From positions 116,282,838-116,346,837 of the forward strand of contig CM056744.1 of the NCBI GenBank assembly GCA_029851415.1: a DNA stretch of 64,000 bases, in the 5' to 3' direction. The position numbers and the translations under genes are program-made. This DNA comes from Eretmocerus hayati. Its lineage: Eukaryota > Arthropoda > Insecta > Hymenoptera > Aphelinidae. This document shows, in pieces, positions 25,508 through 37,529 of this stretch; the first letter of the stretch is position 1; the number at the start of each line of letters is the position of its first letter. The notes below the pieces were generated by a model, which saw only the letters and a list, made by a program, of their open reading frames with translations, did no database searches and was not told the origin of the DNA.

Positions 25508-26045
25508 ACACAACAGATTCTTAACGAAACTGTATTTTTAATTACCGATAAAATTATCATTGACTCGTAAAGCAACAATTTCAACGCAGACAATTTACAG
25601 ATCTCATTGAACTCATCACTGTCTTACATTTTTAGCACGTTTCTTATTAAAAATGATGGTATCAATAATATGAAATCGCTTGATTATTCGAAGAAGGAAC
25701 AGTAGATATTAACATCAGTGGACTGGCTACGAGGATGGCTGTGATTTCTGTAGCATAAGCATATTGATGAAGGGATAGGTATTCTCTACGATATATTTGT
25801 GTCTTTCCTATATTCCCTACTTGTAAAACAATCTCATCTTGTGCAGGAGATTGATTTCCTGTAAAATCCTGGGGGTTGAGAAATAAAATGATTTGACTGG
25901 AACAAAACTGTGTGATTACTGATAATTCAAGCTAGAAAATTTTCTGTCTTGTAGTGCATGATGCAAATAAAGTTGCGAGGACTCTGTGCTCCTTTACTGT
26001 CATTAATCCGATGGATTCTGAGAAAAGAGAAGTTCAGAGCCTATC
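25508..26045. repeat. 538-bp direct repeat, copy 1 (protease A 3' UTR)
   Basis: Identical to 28217-28754 except for two T-to-C differences (near 25605 and 25792), with no indels. It contains AATAAA signals at 25882 and 25966, so it serves as the 3' UTR of protease A. It is best read as one half of a very long target-site duplication. Confidence 0.9.
25882..25971 (+). terminator. Poly(A) signals of protease A
   Basis: AATAAA occurs at 25882-25887 and 25966-25971, about 375 and 460 bases after the stop codon. Confidence 0.5.
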
Positions 26046-26048
26046 AAA

Positions 26049-27605
26049 ATGGTCAAGCTAACTGCTCACCTAATTTTGAATCATCTTACAGACCTATGTA
26101 ATTATAGCCTAAAAAACGGAGTTTTTCCATCAGCCTGGAAGAAGGCCCTCTTGGTACCTCTCTTGAAATGCAAAAATCCAGATTCTCCATCGGACACGCG
26201 ACCCATTTCTCAACTTTCAGAGTTATCTAAAGTGCTTGAACGTCTGGTACACTCGCAATTTATACATTATGCCAACTCTCGCAACCTTTTGTGCGACCGC
26301 CAAGCCGGATACAAGCTGGGACACAGTACCCAGACTGCCCTCGCTCGCATTCTGGATGACATTAAAAAAGCCATAGAACAACGCAAACTAACTGTATTGA
26401 TCCTTTTCGATTTTTCGAAGGCCTTTGACCGCCTGTCACATACTCTGCTACTGAGAAAACTTCGTGCCCTCAATGTATCAGACCGAGTAATGAATTGGTT
26501 TTTCACATATTTGGCCGATCGCCTTCAAGCAGTTATCGATGATGGGGGGAACATCTGTGACTTCCTAAGAACCACGTCTGGAGTGCCCCAAGGAAGTATT
26601 TTAGGACCCCTGCTCTTTGCAATCCTCATCAACGATCTTCCTGCCGTTCTGAAGTTCTCTCAATGTATCCTATACGCTGATGACTCTCAGATTTACGCAC
26701 ACTGTCATCCGGAAGATCTAGTGAGTACCATTGGCAGACTGAACTGCGATACCCACTCCGTCGCTGATTACGCTCAAGGCAACGAACTAACTTTAAATGC
26801 TAAAAAGTCCACCGTAATGATTCTTGGAAGCAAGGAACTCACCAGTCGCATCGACTACGACTCGCTACCCAAAATCACGGTCGATGGGGTGAACCTCGAG
26901 TATGTTGTCGAAACCAAAAACCTCGGACTAAAACTTGACCAAAACTTAGATTGGACGTCCCACGTTAAGTCAATGCTATCCAAGATTTACTCCAGCTTAC
27001 ACTCCCTCAAATTCTACAAAAACTCTCTGTCATTAGAGCTCAGGAAAGACTTGGTCCAAAGCCTCATCTTTCCCCACTTCGATTATGCGTGCGCGGCATA
27101 CGCGAGTTTAGATGAAGCAAAAAACTCGAAACTACAAGTCGCCCAAAATGCCTGCGTACGCTTTGTGATTGGCAAACTACCATTAAGAACACATGTCACG
27201 CCGCATCGGATCAGTCTTCAATGGCTATCCGTTAAACGAAGACGCGAATACTTCGTTTGCAACCTGGCTTTCAGAGTCATATCGACCGGCACGCCGACAT
27301 ACCTGGCCAACGATTTTACTAGAATTGGAGTTGATATCTTCCTCAGAAGATCAGAAAGAAATCCCAGCGAAGTCCTGGTATTTCCAAAAACCAGCACAAA
27401 AACCTGGGGAAATTCATTTGTGATACGCGGATCAGTCCTCCTGAATTCTCTGAACGTATCAGACTTCGATGCTGATAACGTTGTCACAATGAAACAGTTT
27501 TTTCGCCAGAAACTCTTTGAACGCGATGTGAAAGATTGGCACACCCGTATAATTAACGAAGGGCTTCCCTTCCCCATCACGGAGCTTGAATCTCTTGTTA
27601 GATAA
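26049..27605 (+). CDS. LINE reverse transcriptase fragment, 518 aa, CR1/jockey type
   Basis: Reverse transcriptase blocks appear in order: FPSAWKKALLVPLLK (about residues 26-40), DTRPISQLSELSK, LILFDFSKAFDRLSH (block A, first catalytic Asp), GVPQGSILGPLLF (block B), LYADDSQIY (block C, catalytic YADD), LNAKKSTVMILG and LGLKLDQNLDW. The C-terminal region follows the usual pattern of CR1/jockey-like elements without RNase H. No stop or frameshift breaks the frame. Truncation removed the endonuclease and the start of the RT domain, so the Met is not the native start and the copy cannot move on its own. Exact clade not assigned. Confidence 0.88.
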   Translation: MVKLTAHLILNHLTDLCNYSLKNGVFPSAWKKALLVPLLKCKNPDSPSDTRPISQLSELSKVLERLVHSQFIHYANSRNLLCDRQAGYKLGHSTQTALARILDDIKKAIEQRKLTVLILFDFSKAFDRLSHTLLLRKLRALNVSDRVMNWFFTYLADRLQAVIDDGGNICDFLRTTSGVPQGSILGPLLFAILINDLPAVLKFSQCILYADDSQIYAHCHPEDLVSTIGRLNCDTHSVADYAQGNELTLNAKKSTVMILGSKELTSRIDYDSLPKITVDGVNLEYVVETKNLGLKLDQNLDWTSHVKSMLSKIYSSLHSLKFYKNSLSLELRKDLVQSLIFPHFDYACAAYASLDEAKNSKLQVAQNACVRFVIGKLPLRTHVTPHRISLQWLSVKRRREYFVCNLAFRVISTGTPTYLANDFTRIGVDIFLRRSERNPSEVLVFPKTSTKTWGNSFVIRGSVLLNSLNVSDFDADNVVTMKQFFRQKLFERDVKDWHTRIINEGLPFPITELESLVR

Positions 27606-28180
27606 CTTCCTCCCTCCTAGAATTAAGAAAAAAGGAAAGAAAAAAGTAAAAAGTAGAATAAATTGAAAAACTTTGATTATATCCAATGAGCTAAAAAAAA
27701 TAAATAAATAAGAGATGGAAATGAATTAACAATTAGTAAAGGTAACTTTGATAAATGAGAAAGAAGAAAAATTCCCTTTTTTGTTTTCTTTTGGGTTTCT
27801 TTACCCACCTCGCTCCAACTTCCGGAGACAACTCTGATTTCCCGATTTTGTTTTGGTTTCTTTTCCACTGCTTTTGGTCCAGTGTGAGCGGGTGAACCGA
27901 ATGATACTGCAGAAATATCAACTCATTGTACTTATTTCCACTTATTAGCGAATATGACCACTTCTATTAATTTTGCTGCTTTTTCGATTCAAAACTCAAT
28001 AAATTGTATCTCGATGGTATTTACGAAACTCGTCATTTTATCTTACTTTGCTATTCTCATTTTTGAACGTATGTCACTTTTTTGCGAAATTTCGACCTAA
28101 CCCTTAGTATTTTAGTTATTAATTTATATGTACTATTTTGTAATCACTATCACACCAGACGGGGTCCTACCCCAAGGTGA

Positions 28181-28216
28181 AATAAAGATTAAACAAACAA
28201 ACAAACAAACAAACAA
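28181..28216 (+). repeat. (AAAC)n tail of the LINE
   Basis: AATAAAGATT is followed by about seven AAAC units, the microsatellite-type 3' end left by target-primed reverse transcription. The tail runs into the second direct repeat, so the exact boundary is uncertain by a few bases. Confidence 0.85.
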
Positions 28217-28754
28217 ACACAACAGATTCTTAACGAAACTGTATTTTTAATTACCGATAAAATTATCATTGACTCGTAAAGCAACAATTTCAACGCAGAC
28301 AATTCACAGATCTCATTGAACTCATCACTGTCTTACATTTTTAGCACGTTTCTTATTAAAAATGATGGTATCAATAATATGAAATCGCTTGATTATTCGA
28401 AGAAGGAACAGTAGATATTAACATCAGTGGACTGGCTACGAGGATGGCTGTGATTTCTGTAGCATAAGCATATTGATGAAGGGATAGGTATCCTCTACGA
28501 TATATTTGTGTCTTTCCTATATTCCCTACTTGTAAAACAATCTCATCTTGTGCAGGAGATTGATTTCCTGTAAAATCCTGGGGGTTGAGAAATAAAATGA
28601 TTTGACTGGAACAAAACTGTGTGATTACTGATAATTCAAGCTAGAAAATTTTCTGTCTTGTAGTGCATGATGCAAATAAAGTTGCGAGGACTCTGTGCTC
28701 CTTTACTGTCATTAATCCGATGGATTCTGAGAAAAGAGAAGTTCAGAGCCTATC
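28217..28754. repeat. 538-bp direct repeat, copy 2
   Basis: Second copy of the protease A 3' UTR sequence, at a constant offset of 2,709 bases. Sequence beyond 28754 differs from that after 26045, which fixes the repeat edge. Confidence 0.9.
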
Positions 28755-30019
28755 TCATAGGGAGGAGGATTCAAAGTGCTTCACTTAGGCAAGATTTCTT
28801 CAAATTATTTTGATTACGTTTCCAGAATTTTAATGTGAAATTAATGACCTGGAAGGAGATGCTTATATTTTAATGGATGAGCTCTAGGGCTTCATGATCC
28901 TGGCTCATTCAGGCCTTGTATATGAACAAACGTGAGCTCAAATTATTGGCGAACATCATTTCTACAATATATTAGGATGGTTTGGAGAGATTTTAGAATT
29001 TTTGAGGATTTTGCGTGACTCAACATACGACCCCCATCTGGCATCTTAAAAACGAATTTTCTTTGTCATTCTCATACTAATATTTCATATTCATGTATGC
29101 AATATTGAGCAAAGGAAGTCTCGAAACTTTCGTGATTTACGAATGTATTGTCTAGGAAAAATATGCCAATTGCAGTCACATACAATATCAGCAAAATTAT
29201 TGCATATGCCCGACTTGAATTAAAATAAAAGCCGTATTGAGAAGTGACATCCATGTTAAATTCTGGGGGCATGCAATAGTTCACGACTCGCCGCAGATGG
29301 CGCTGTCTAGTAACAAGCCCGTCTTGAGCTCGGGGTATGCGGACGCCATGTTTGACCTTGATGTCACTTCCCAATATTTCCGTAGTAAGCACGTTAGCCC
29401 CTTTGGGTACTAGGCCGAGCATGTGCTCTAGTGCCCGAAACAGGCTTGCAAGTGAAGCGCGAATGAATTTTTTCAATACGAGAACCCTAAAATTGCGATT
29501 GATTGCGGCATTTCTAGGTTAAAGTAATGAAAATGCTTCTCCGGGGGTGTGACCCCTCTGATCAAGAGAAAAACGCAAATTCCCTAAGTAAAGCCGAATG
29601 CGGGCTCAATCCTAGGAAATGCCACAAAATTCCATCAAATTATTACAACTAATTTTAATTAGAAAAAACTTTCACGTGTTTTTACTCTGGCTGCTGCATG
29701 AGTAGTCTCGGCGCAGAAGTGCTTCATTCGTCATCGTAATGTGGATAATGATCATGTTGATTTATCTATTCAAGAGTGTTGACACAACGTGACGTAAAAT
29801 CAAAGCATAAAGTCTTTTGGATTCGCAATAAAGCGCATTGAATGTAACGGTGATAGGAAGTTATTAATCACCTGGGGATGTGTTCAAATAAGATAACCAT
29901 ACTAAAAGTACGCTTTTAATGAGGATATGAGATTTTTCAGCAATTTCAGAGGCAGTCTACTGTCTATCCGCTTTGAGGTTAGTGTGCTTCATTGCTCAAC
30001 TAGATGATTTAAAGGATCA
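28755..30019. other. Spacer between LINE repeat and protease B
   Basis: AT-rich with a mildly CpG-rich patch at 29280-29480. A 134-codon minus-strand open frame (29072-29476) spans the patch but lacks recognisable domains. No clear TATA box precedes protease B. Confidence 0.35.
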
Positions 30020-30077
30020 ATGATGAGACAATATACTTTCATATTCCTCTTCGCTGTTCACATTTTTTCAATTTTAG
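30020..30077 (+). CDS. Protease B exon 1 (signal peptide)
   Basis: Encodes MMRQYTFIFLFAVHIFSIL plus the first base of a Gly codon, ending at a weak GTTTGT donor. Phase matches the other four genes. Confidence 0.75.
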
Positions 30078-33000
30078 GTTTGTATATATTTTGCCAAATT
30101 AGCTACAAATTTAAAAGAAGTGGGTGAAGTATTTCAGCCATAATTTGAATTCAATCATTGGTTACAGGTGATGCTGATACGGAAAATTTGTGTTACGTGT
30201 CCTCTAATGAGCCGGGAGTTTGTACGTTGTCAGAACTGTGTTCAGCTTATCCAACCACCTTGCGAACTCTGAGCTCCAATGAAACTGCATATAGTCATCA
30301 AAAAGATAGCACAAATGATCAAGAACATGATTCTGGAGTACACCAGTGCGCTTCACCAAAAATTTGCTGCCCCACTGGAACACATTCCATACTATTTCCA
30401 AGCGAAAATACTGAGAATTCGCAATCAACTGACTATGAAGATGAGGTTGAAGAATCTATGGAAGGAGGGATGAATTGTGACGAGCAGACTGAAAACTGCT
30501 CAGAATATGTCAATCTTGATAATGAACATGCTTCGAATTCCAATAGCAGTGAGCATAATGTCACGGATACACTTTCTACTCGGGGAAATTTTACCAATGC
30601 AACAGAACTATCAACCCGATTTGGATCTCATGACTTTGAGGGAAATCCATGGGGGTTCCCTTCTGGGTTTTCTTTTGGCTCGCCATTTCCAATTCCTCAG
30701 CAAACTGAATTCGTTCAATTCGAGACACCCGTTGAAGATCTGAAACCTCTATATTTGAATTCAAACGTAGGCAATGCAAGAAATATATTACCAGCCTTTT
30801 GTGGCTTGATAGATCCAGGTCTCCGGATATTTGGTGGTTCTGAAACATCAGATGGTGAAATTCCTTGGATGGTCGCTCTAATATATGATTCCCGTGAGTA
30901 GTCCTCATTTATTTTATATTTATAGTCCAAAACAGGGGTCTCATACTAATATTCATAATTCAAACAGATCAATGAATATGATACCAGATGTCTTTAAGAT
31001 TTTTGTCTTATTCCATCCATTCGTTATACTGATCTATGAATATTGACATCAGCATGAATTACTCATTTTTCTCAGTCTGAATCGTTCAGAATGGAAAACT
31101 GTGTATGATAGCATTTTATTACTACACTTAAATTCTTCATGATAGATCATGCAAAGATTGTGAAAGATGCCCGAGCGCAACTCTAACCAGCTGGTTGAAT
31201 TTTTAATTAACTAACAAGGAGAGATCCTACTTTGAGCGTCCTCAATTCGTCCCAAATTTTGGGGATCATCTCATTTTTGTGAAAAATGAAGGTATTTCAA
31301 AGATTTTGATCCCGTGGGCCTCCTATCGTGGAGATTAGCATCGGCCATATAAGCCAATGTTGAAAACGTCATATATGTATATACTAGGTATTCACCGCGC
31401 GCAAGCGCGCGGATCGTCTTCGTTATGATCGGTAATTTTTTGAATGCAAGGATATTCTGATGTTCTAAGAATATGCATCCCAGACATAATTGATAGCTTA
31501 TCACTGGAATTATATACCGATTCACAGCCCCACCACAAAAACAAAAATGTCAATCTCTCGATTTTTGAATTCACTGATAGAACATTGGTTTTGCCGAAAC
31601 AACGATGAGCTTCTCGTTTCACAAATTGATTCCGAATGATTGGTAACTGTTATTGTCATCATAATACAATGCTCTCATGACTCTCAGATAAGAACACGAC
31701 ATGTGATTTCTCCAAAACAAATCTGAGCCACAATTATGATCGATTCTCCACTAAGTGCTCTCAATATTCCTCACTCCTTCAATACAATGAACACTGGAAG
31801 TTGTAGGCATTCCATAGGATCAAAAACTCCTCAAATTTACAACTCTGTTGTAAGCTTCCACAACATCCACATAATTTCTTTTAGGATTATCTTCATGCTC
31901 TCATTTTTACTCAGCAACACGTGAAGAGATATAGCTTTTATTTTTTGAGGGAGCTGATGAATCAGTTTTTGGATTGAACTTATCTTACATCGTTCGAGAA
32001 TGTCAGCTCAAAACATTTCAATAGTTTTTGCGGAATAGCCCAAATATCTATCCCAATTAATGGAGGTGGGGCAGCTCGTAATAAGACTGCTTGAAATAAT
32101 AAAATCGTCTATCAACTACTAATTCGAACCATAATCATCCTGAAAACAGGCAACCAGACATACTTGTTTGGTATACGTCCGCGTGGTCGCGACCTGTGAT
32201 ACCGACACACGTTGAGGCTGTAGTAACCTTTTTATAGTCTCCATGCCGACACACGAAACAATCCAAGATGGTCGAATGTGACATCTTAGCAGTGGTCGAT
32301 AGCTCTCGACTCTGAAGATATGGACATTAGATCTCACCAACGCGAACGTAGCTGCACTCCGAATTCGATGTTTTCGAGAAATTAATCGATCAATCGCACA
32401 ATCGCAATTCGTGATAGGATAGGGGATTACCGTCAAAACTCGGAATCCGGCAATTCGAGCAATACCTAGGCAGTTCGCAAAATGACTGTGCTCCTCGGTG
32501 AAACCCGAAATGACTGAGAACATCTCCGGCATTTCGCAAAATGCCGTAAAGATTTCGACAAAAGGCGAAATTGGATAGAACGCCATAGCTACATGTGATA
32601 GATCGATAGAATATGAGTAATTCCGCGCGAAAGTAGACAACGAAAAGCACAGATGTCTCAGACTGTTTTTTCACTATTTTATTCGATTATATATGGTACC
32701 GAAAATGAACTCTTCCCCTATTATGGAGTTCAAAAAAAATTTTTATATCTTGGGGATATCCTTCTGATAGTGTTTGGAGGAAAAGATATCATTTTCTTCA
32801 ATTAAATTGGCGTGATTCCAACTTGAAGCACGATACGAGCACGCGGTCGATGGCATTCGAAAGGTTCGTAAAAAGTCTATCGAAATACGTCTTGACGAAA
32901 TTTTTTCGAGTTCATGGACGTCCCCACTCTCTCCGTCGGAATCAGTGAAAATCGCTCCCAACCACTGATTTTCAGTGCATATGCACTGATTCGCAGTGAA

Positions 33001-34974
33001 ATTCGCTGCGAATCAGTGAGTCGGGAGCGATTTCCACTGATTCCGGCGGAGAGAGCATGAAGCAGAAAAGTGAAATACAAAGAAAATTCAGTTCCTCAGG
33101 AACCCATCCATTGAGAGTCTGGAAATCCACATCCTTCGGATTGCCGCTAACCGTGGGGTCGTATCTTGCTTCAAATCGGAACTGCGCCGATTCAACTGAA
33201 GAAAATGATATTTCTGCCCCAAAGACTACCAGAGAAATATCCTCAAGGGTATAAGAGAATTTTTCTCGGAATTTTTTCAAACTCTTTAATAGGTGAAAAG
33301 TTCATGTTTGGGACCATAGAATCAGAGAAAATGGTGGAAAAACAATCAGAGACATGTGGGCACTTCGTTGTCCGCTTTCACGCGAAATGCCTCATATTGT
33401 ATGGATCTTTCACATTTAAATGAGTCGCTCCATCCAATTTCGGCTTTTGTCGGAATCTCTTTGGCATTTCGCGAAATGCCGGAGATGTTCTCCGTCATTT
33501 CCAGTTTTACCGGGAAGCACAGTCATTTCGGGAATTGCCTAGGCACTACGCGAATTACCAGATTTCGACTTTTGCCGGTAACATATATAATATATGTAGT
33601 GACAGTGCTAATGTCCAAAACTTCATTTCACGATAGGAGGCTCATGGACTTTAATCCTCTGAGATATCTTCATTTTTCATCAAAATAAGATGATCCCAAA
33701 ATTTGGGACGAATCTAGGACCCCCAAGGGCGGGCCTCTCCTCGTAAGTTAAGAATTCAACCAATCTGGTTGCTAATTCAACAATGAAAGTTAAGCCAACA
33801 TATAGGAGTTTCCTTTCTAGATGTTTGCAGTGAACGACTTTGGGAAAAATAGATTCTTTGATACTGATTGACCAAAGAGTCTTCTTTGAATGTAGGTCTA
33901 CCTTGCCAAAGATCGGAATTTATCACTAATCTGAGACTAGCTGATCTCTCCTAATTCGAATTCAAGTAAAGTTACCAAGAGGCTAAAAACTTCCAAAGAG
34001 TTGCGATCAATCTTCCAATACCCAAGGTTTTGAAATTCAGAGAAGAAACAATTAACTGCTGGTTTTTAATCCTCACAGCTACCGGTCTGCGACAAGAATG
34101 CGGCGGATCCTTGATAACCGATAGACACGTGTTAACGGCAGCACACTGCATCTCAAGCTTGAATAAGCCAGAAGAATGGACTTTGATCTTTGTCCGAATA
34201 GGGAGCAGAAACATTGGATTCAATCAAGACTGCTCAAGACAAAACGAACGCCCATGGGTCCCAAAACAGAAGTGCGCACCAGAATATGTTGATATACCGA
34301 TTGCAAAAAAAATAGTGCACGAAGATTACGAAATACTCATTCCGCGAAACGATATTGCCATCTTAGTACTTTCCAAATCTGTGACATTCACAGACACCGT
34401 GAGACCCATATGTTTGCCCGATAGCCCACGGGTATCGCAAAAATTAACAACCGCGGGATGGGGTAGAACTGAAACTCAGGCAAAATCTCAAGCATTGCTC
34501 AAAGTTGAAATACCACTCGCCAATAAACAGAGATGTGATGCCGTATACGAAAAAAAAGGCTGGAGGCTAATTTCAACACAGATTTGCGCCGGTGGTGAAC
34601 CAGGTAAAGATTCATGTCTTGGTGATTCAGGTGGTCCGCTTATGGATATTCATAACCTTGAACTATCGACGTATTGCATTGTGGGAGTTACTTCATCTGG
34701 TCCCAGAAGCTGTGGTTCCGCAGATTTTCCTGCTATTTATACTAAAGTATACGATTTTGTACCCTGGATATTGGAAAAAATTCAATCTACTCGAAACGTC
34801 GTCAAGAGCGCTCGACTAACTTCAAATAAAAAACGACCACGACCACAAATACAAAGGAAACAAGGACCACAAAGGCAACAACAATCCCAAAGTGTACGAG
34901 ACCGATCGAAACCTCGTCAAACTGGAGCAACAATTGGTGGTATTGATATAAGAAAGCAGAGTAAGAAGAATTAA
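30020..34974 (+). CDS. Protease B: secreted CLIP-domain serine protease zymogen with basic tail
   Basis: Exons 30020-30077, 30168-30893 and 34079-34974 splice in phase 1 to 559 aa. Signal peptide at residues 1-19 (a second Met follows the first), CLIP domain C28-C87, then a long acidic, Asn/Ser-rich linker of about 140 residues. Cleavage after Arg239 before IFGG is the canonical trypsin-type site. The triad His284, Asp353, Ser445 is complete, with Asp439 in the S1 pocket: trypsin-like and the most conventional member of the array. The protein continues past the catalytic domain with about 60 residues (499-559) rich in Arg, Lys and Gln, not seen in A or C. Intron 1 is only 90 bases; intron 2 is 3.2 kb because of a foldback element. 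Confidence 0.9.
30168..30893 (+). CDS. Protease B exon 2 (CLIP domain, linker, activation site)
   Basis: Acceptor GTTACAG. CLIP cysteines at residues 28, 38, 44, 80, 86, 87. Several N-glycosylation sequons (NGS-type NxS/T) in the linker. Ends with PWMVALIYDS at a GTGAGT donor. Confidence 0.9.
30894..34078 (+). other. Protease B intron 2
   Basis: 3,185 bases; most of it is the foldback element at 31218-33741. The corresponding introns of A and D are only about 245 bases, so the difference is explained by insertion. Confidence 0.85.
31218..33741. mobile_element. Giant nested foldback, CCCATGGG-core family
   Basis: Outer ends (GGAGAGATCC at the left, GGGCCTCTCC at the right, followed inward by CCCAAATTTTGGG) match the short element at 56954. 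Inside is a second palindrome from about 32420 to 33580 with arms of several hundred bases closing on a centre near 32985 (CGGAATCAGTG against CACTGATTCCG). Open frames of 173 and 110 codons on opposite strands mirror each other because they lie in the arms; they are not genes. Confidence 0.7.
34079..34974 (+). CDS. Protease B exon 3 (catalytic domain and basic tail)
   Basis: Starts after CCTCACAG; carries CGGSL, LTAAHC, NDIAILVL and GDSGGPL. The last about 180 bases code the Arg/Gln-rich tail. Stop TAA at 34972. Confidence 0.93.
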
Positions 34975-35052
34975 CTCTGCGCTGGTGAGAAATTTCTGGA
35001 GCCTGGATTCCTAATTTGAGTATGTGTGAAATAATTTCTCAATTGATGTATG

Positions 35053-35058
35053 AATAAA
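35053..35058 (+). terminator. Poly(A) signal of protease B
   Basis: AATAAA 79 bases after the stop codon. Confidence 0.6.
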
Positions 35059-36456
35059 GTTCATGTGGAACTCACAAATTTTGTTAATTTATGACCAAGG
35101 AATTCATTGACAGTAAGATGTAAGTTCCTTGAGATATTTTGGTATGCAATAAAAATAGTACGTGAAATACTGATGTGGTTCCACTTGTGAATTGGCACAC
35201 CAAAAAAAATATTGAGTCATTCCGAAAAAAACTTATTCGACTTTAATGAATATTCGACATAATACTGCTATCCTAACATTATTCAAATTGATAAATTCCT
35301 TTTCCCAAAATTGAATGAATATTTATTAAATCTGAGAGTGTATTTAATAGATTGGGGATATTATTCTTTCAAGAGCAACTTATTCAAACAGTCCGCGATT
35401 CCCAAATGAATGGATATTATTTGAGATGAATAGATATTCCATTGAAATGATGAAATGGAGTTCATTTTGAACAAATATTCATTTATCTTGATTATCACCA
35501 AAAAATTCTATTCCGAACAAAAAAATATTGCAACTCAAGCACCCTCACAAAAAGTCAGAAATTCTGTTGCACTTGAAAGAGGGAAGAGGATAGAGATATA
35601 ATCTCTATGGGGAAGAGCTCATGATTTCTATGATCTCATGGTTTTAGTATTAATGTGTCACTCCTTTCTTCGATTGATTAAACCCTTACAAATGTACCAA
35701 AAAACAGGAGTTTAGTCCCATAAATCACTATTTTACTCGTACTGTGAAGAATGATAATTTCAATAGTTTTGAAAATGATGTCACTTCAAATCTTCGCGAT
35801 GTTCACGGTGAGGGTCTGATGAATATAGCGTGGCGATCGCGTTTAACACGTATACCATCGATAGAGATCTCGAGACCCAGGCGATTTTATTATTTGGTCC
35901 TGGTGCTGTCGATATGCTCAAAACAGAGTATTGGCGAATGATTTGTCATAAGTCAAGGTGAAAGATAATGTAAAAAGAAGCAACAGCATTACTTAGGCCA
36001 CAGACGAGATATTGCGGAAACCCAATCACTAACATCTGGATAGGGAATTTTGACAAACAATATATTGTTCTTCTGGTCGGGGGAAAGGGATTCCCGTGAC
36101 TGTGCGATGGATAATGCTAAAGTGAAGCCAAGGCATTGATATCACAGTTTCGATGATCTCTTGCCTCTACTGTGTGTCGGATGCTATTTATCTTCCTCTC
36201 GCCCCGAAAGTGCGTCGACGTTTAGTTGATAAATGCAAGCGTACGAGTTCAACCTTATGCGACTTTGGGAAAGAGGCTGTAGAAGACGATTTCACAGTTC
36301 TTCTACTGAAGCTAACTGCTCAGTTAACGATAGTCATATATACGTGTACAATTCCATCTGCGATAAATTGTAAGTCATGTGTACGTCCGTACGCCGCTCA
36401 GCTTTTGCTAGTCGGGGCAGACGTTAGCGGTGGCATGAAGAATATCTCTTAACAAT

Positions 36457-36592
36457 CCTGAGTAAATCCCCCCCCCCCTTGGTCGCAACTAGAAAAGAGT
36501 GAGACTAACTCGGACCCGAGTGGAATTTTCACTCCGAAAGGGTGAAACTCGCTTCGGGGTTGACACAAGGGGGGGGGGAGGGGTGACTCGGA
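36457..36592. mobile_element. Small foldback with poly-C/poly-G ends
   Basis: A C-run at 36468-36478 followed by TTGG is mirrored by CAAGG and a G-run at 36569-36579; flanks TCCTGAGT and ACTCGGA also pair. Same general build as the larger element at 10799. Confidence 0.6.
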
Positions 36593-37376
36593 AAGGTTAA
36601 GAGAGATTAGCAAGCCTGCTCTTTCATTATTTGGTGCTGAATTTTTGGTCTAGCAGCAGCGACATCTGAAGTGATGATATATTACCAACCGAATATATTG
36701 GTATCTCACACGAGCATTATTTGATGGATGTAATTTCGATATATTATGTATTCTGAGTACCATGGGTTCTTACAAGGTTCAATTGATTGTGCAGATCAGG
36801 CCGGTTGGACTTCCCAGACCTCTAAGAGAGGGGTTCAAAAATGCCGACCTGACCGTGATATAAAATCTATGCGTTCCTCTTGTGGACATCTCGGGGCAAC
36901 AAGAGTTGATAGCTAGTTAGAGCGTGAGTTGGCTCGGTCGACAATAAAAACCACTCTCTCGTGACCAAAACGAGGCACGAAAAGGCGTATTTCCGTACCA
37001 GGAGGAGAGAAAGTATGATTATGTCATGCCAATTCGATGAATTTGCAGAATTTGGGTTTGCACACGCTCGCGAGCCTGCGCAATTTTGCTTGTAGCTCAA
37101 GGTTGGCATACCTAGAATATCCGGTCGATGAATTGAACAGTTATCTCTTCAGATCTATTCCGATTACTTCCATTCACTCAATAAGAGGAAACATCAATCA
37201 CATTTTGCCTGTGCTCATAACTCTTGAAAGACCAACAGATGTTCAATCATCGGTCTTCTATCAAAGATTCCTGTCATATCATAGTTCAAAGGGGCTATTC
37301 AGAATCATGTATTACAACTTGATTTATTTTCGGAGATAATTCATTGTTCGAGGACAGGATAATCCTGTTCCGAATG

Positions 37377-37382
37377 TATAAA
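37377..37382 (+). promoter_or_regulatory. TATA box of protease C
   Basis: TATAAA 86 bases before the start codon at 37463. Confidence 0.55.
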
Positions 37383-37462
37383 GGAGGGATTGGGTGTCAC
37401 ATTCCCATTTCGTAAGTTACAGCTATTCTTCCACCAGATCTATCGATAGATTCGATTACAAA

Positions 37463-37529
37463 ATGTCATTCGAATTTATTACGATTGTTTCATGTTCTAT
37501 AATCATCTTCCATGTAACTGGGAGTCCAG
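37463..37529 (+). CDS. Protease C exon 1 (signal peptide)
   Basis: Encodes MSFEFITIVSCSIIIFHVTG then SP, with the same 67-base length and phase as exon 1 of protease A. Donor GTATTG is weak. Confidence 0.7.

Larger units (their letters stand above)
26046..28216 (+). mobile_element. 5'-truncated non-LTR retrotransposon (LINE) insertion
   Basis: A 2.17-kb element holding a reverse transcriptase frame (26049-27605), a 3' UTR of about 580 bases, AATAAA at 28181 and a terminal (AAAC)n tail at about 28191-28216. It lacks the 5' UTR, ORF1 and endonuclease, as expected of incomplete target-primed reverse transcription. It is flanked by 538-bp direct repeats. The near identity of the repeats shows a recent insertion. 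Confidence 0.9.
34975..37376. other. Spacer between proteases B and C
   Basis: Holds the protease B 3' UTR with AATAAA at 35053, AT-rich sequence to about 35700, a foldback at 36457-36592 and no supported exon. Confidence 0.4.

Noticed and set aside
32119..33688. Frames of 173 (minus) and 110 (plus) codons with similar peptides in protease B intron 2
   Set aside because: They are arms of the giant foldback and carry no domain.
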